From Marivita sp051251565 (GTDB taxonomy: Bacteria > Pseudomonadota > Alphaproteobacteria > Rhodobacterales > Rhodobacteraceae): 64,000 nt of DNA. Below the pieces are notes generated by a model. It was not told the DNA's origin. It did no database searches and worked only from the letters and a program-made list of their open reading frames with translations. The position numbers were made by a program, and so were the translations under genes. The stretch is taken from contig NZ_JBPOFB010000005.1 of assembly GCF_051251565.1 (NCBI RefSeq), positions 186,001-250,000 on the forward strand, read 5' to 3'. Shown here one piece after another: positions 63,153-64,000 of the stretch; the stretch's first letter is position 1; every line of letters starts with the position of its first letter.

Positions 63153-63216
63153 ATACTGGACAAATAAGGCGACCAACACTACTTTGTCAACATTGTGCGA
63201 CACAAGGAGACGTAAC

Positions 63217-63693
63217 GTGACGACCGCAGATCAGATCAAATCCGCCGCGTCCGCGCGCGCAGATTTCATCGAAAGAATTGGCATGATCGCACAATCGGAA
63301 GGGTTGCCGCGCATTGCAGGCCGTGTGTTGGCCATGCTGCTCTATGATGGCGAACGGGTCTCGTTCGGACATCTTGCGAAAGCGCTTCAAGTCAGTCGCG
63401 GCAGCATCAGTTCAAGTGTTCGAATGCTCGAAAGCCAACAGCTGATCAAACGTGTCGCCAAGGCAGGCGACAGGCAGGATTACTTTCAGGTGGTCGACAA
63501 CGCGTTTGCAAACATGGTCGAGGCATCTGCCGCCCGGGCGCGTATGGCAGCCGCAGATATCGAAGACTCGTTGAATGACATTCCCGCGTCCGAAACAGGC
63601 CCACGTGAGCGCGTCGCCAGTTATGCGGCCTTCTACCGCGCGATGGACGACGGCCTGAAGGCGACCGCCGAAGCCCTTCGACGCAAGGACTAG
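63217..63693 (+). CDS. GbsR/MarR family transcriptional regulator
   Basis: A 158-residue winged helix-turn-helix protein: IGMIAQSEGLPRIAGRVLAML is the typical GbsR beginning, and VSFGHLAKALQVSRGSISSS the recognition helix. GTG 63217 with AAGGAGA upstream is chosen over the TTG at 63184. It is divergent from the ATPase gene and probably represses the exporter operon in the absence of its ligand. Confidence 0.88.
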   Translation: MTTADQIKSAASARADFIERIGMIAQSEGLPRIAGRVLAMLLYDGERVSFGHLAKALQVSRGSISSSVRMLESQQLIKRVAKAGDRQDYFQVVDNAFANMVEASAARARMAAADIEDSLNDIPASETGPRERVASYAAFYRAMDDGLKATAEALRRKD

Positions 63694-63757
63694 GCGGTAT
63701 CTCTGCGAGGAGATACAGACGACTACCCTACAAAGATAGCAGCCGCTTTGGTCTGCT

Positions 63758-64000
63758 TTATGCTCGGAGTTTGTTACCTTGTGTCAGTGACAAAGACACG
63801 CCCTCACGCTGCTTCAACCGTGACACCATCGCCAGCAGATTATCAGCGCGCGGGTTGCCCTTGGCGCTGAGCATCCGCATCAGGCTCTTGGGGTCTTTGT
63901 CCATGTCTCGCGCCAAGGCCTCAAACCCAACCGTCGCGTTCACGTAGTCGCGCAGCAGCACTTTGCCGGTCTCCAGATCCCCGCTGAGCATCGCTTCTAT
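63758..64000 (-). CDS. HTH antitoxin-like protein (runs out of the window)
   Basis: The C-terminal 80 residues of a probable addiction-module antidote/HTH protein: IEAMLSGDLETGKVLLRDYV, GFEALARDMDKDPKSLMRML (helix-turn-helix region) and NPRADNLLAMVSRLKQ. The frame is still open at base 64000, so the N-terminus and any toxin partner lie outside. Family members are XRE-like antitoxins of HigA/RelE-associated type. The short distance to the convergent gbsR-like gene shows no terminator. Confidence 0.7.
   Translation of the reverse strand: MEAMLSGDLETGKVLLRDYVNATVGFEALARDMDKDPKSLMRMLSAKGNPRADNLLAMVSRLKQREGVSLSLTQGNKLRA

Overview
The window is a chromosomal segment of an alphaproteobacterium, most likely a marine Rhodobacterales (Roseobacter-group) strain. 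The evidence is the his-gene order hisB-hisH / hisA / hisF-hisE, a Rhodobacterales-type DUF6280 protein, a DUF1127 protein, a class A RNase P RNA of alphaproteobacterial form, and TTGAC-type promoters. Coding density and GC are high, so nearly every long antisense frame is a shadow. Basis: read directly from the sequence, with family assignment from memory of protein families; no search was run.

Layout. 1-2.5 kb: the 3' part of pyruvate carboxylase. 2.5-4.5 kb: an AT-rich insertion carrying one gene, a two-domain anti-phage dCTP deaminase, lying just before a tRNA-Gly gene. 4.7-9.8 kb: histidine biosynthesis genes (hisB, hisH, hisA, hisF, hisE) interrupted by opposite-strand genes (DUF2147, DUF302, SDR). 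9.8-20.3 kb: mixed housekeeping and metabolic genes (CoA-binding protein, DUF2235 hydrolase, an orphan molybdopterin hydroxylase large subunit, ornithine-decarboxylase-type enzyme with a divergent Lrp regulator, YciB, EamA transporter, ftsY, an orphan fused NuoE-NuoF diaphorase of formate dehydrogenase type). 20.5-35 kb: Bax-inhibitor protein, LysR, quinone oxidoreductase, XRE regulator, hisN, 8-oxoguanine deaminase, MetE-like enzyme, rnpB, rpmG, rpiB, guanine deaminase, mgtE, formyl-THF cycloligase.

35-42.5 kb is a minus-strand accessory catabolic cluster: HisD-type dehydrogenase, two double-NTF2/SnoaL proteins, VOC protein, an M15-peptidase-like protein, SDR, LacI regulator and double cupin. 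Two closely matching 16-bp palindromes, one before the HisD-like gene and one before the SDR-lacI unit, tie the cluster together as a probable LacI regulon. Its substrate is unknown and it has no transporter gene; this is the best candidate for an undescribed pathway here.

42.5-57.5 kb: alpha/beta hydrolase, MFS transporter, an ArsR-SRPBCC fusion with a tandem SRPBCC paralogue and a MAPEG protein, thrS, then a complete bufferin-type operon (bufA precursor with four cysteines, MNIO enzyme bufB, partner bufC, DoxX), ygfZ, efp, a DUF6280 protein, a PopZ-like acidic protein, tolC, a divergent isoaspartyl-methyltransferase-like protein and tRNA-Cys. 57.7-58.7 kb is a decayed IS481-family element beside tRNA-Cys. 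58.8-63.7 kb: a HlyD / two-unit FtsX permease / ATPase export system with a divergent GbsR/MarR regulator. The window ends inside an HTH antitoxin-like gene.

A dispersed modular intergenic repeat occurs five times (near 5.97, 9.8, 17.2, 29.3 and 41.0 kb), each a few bases from a stop codon.
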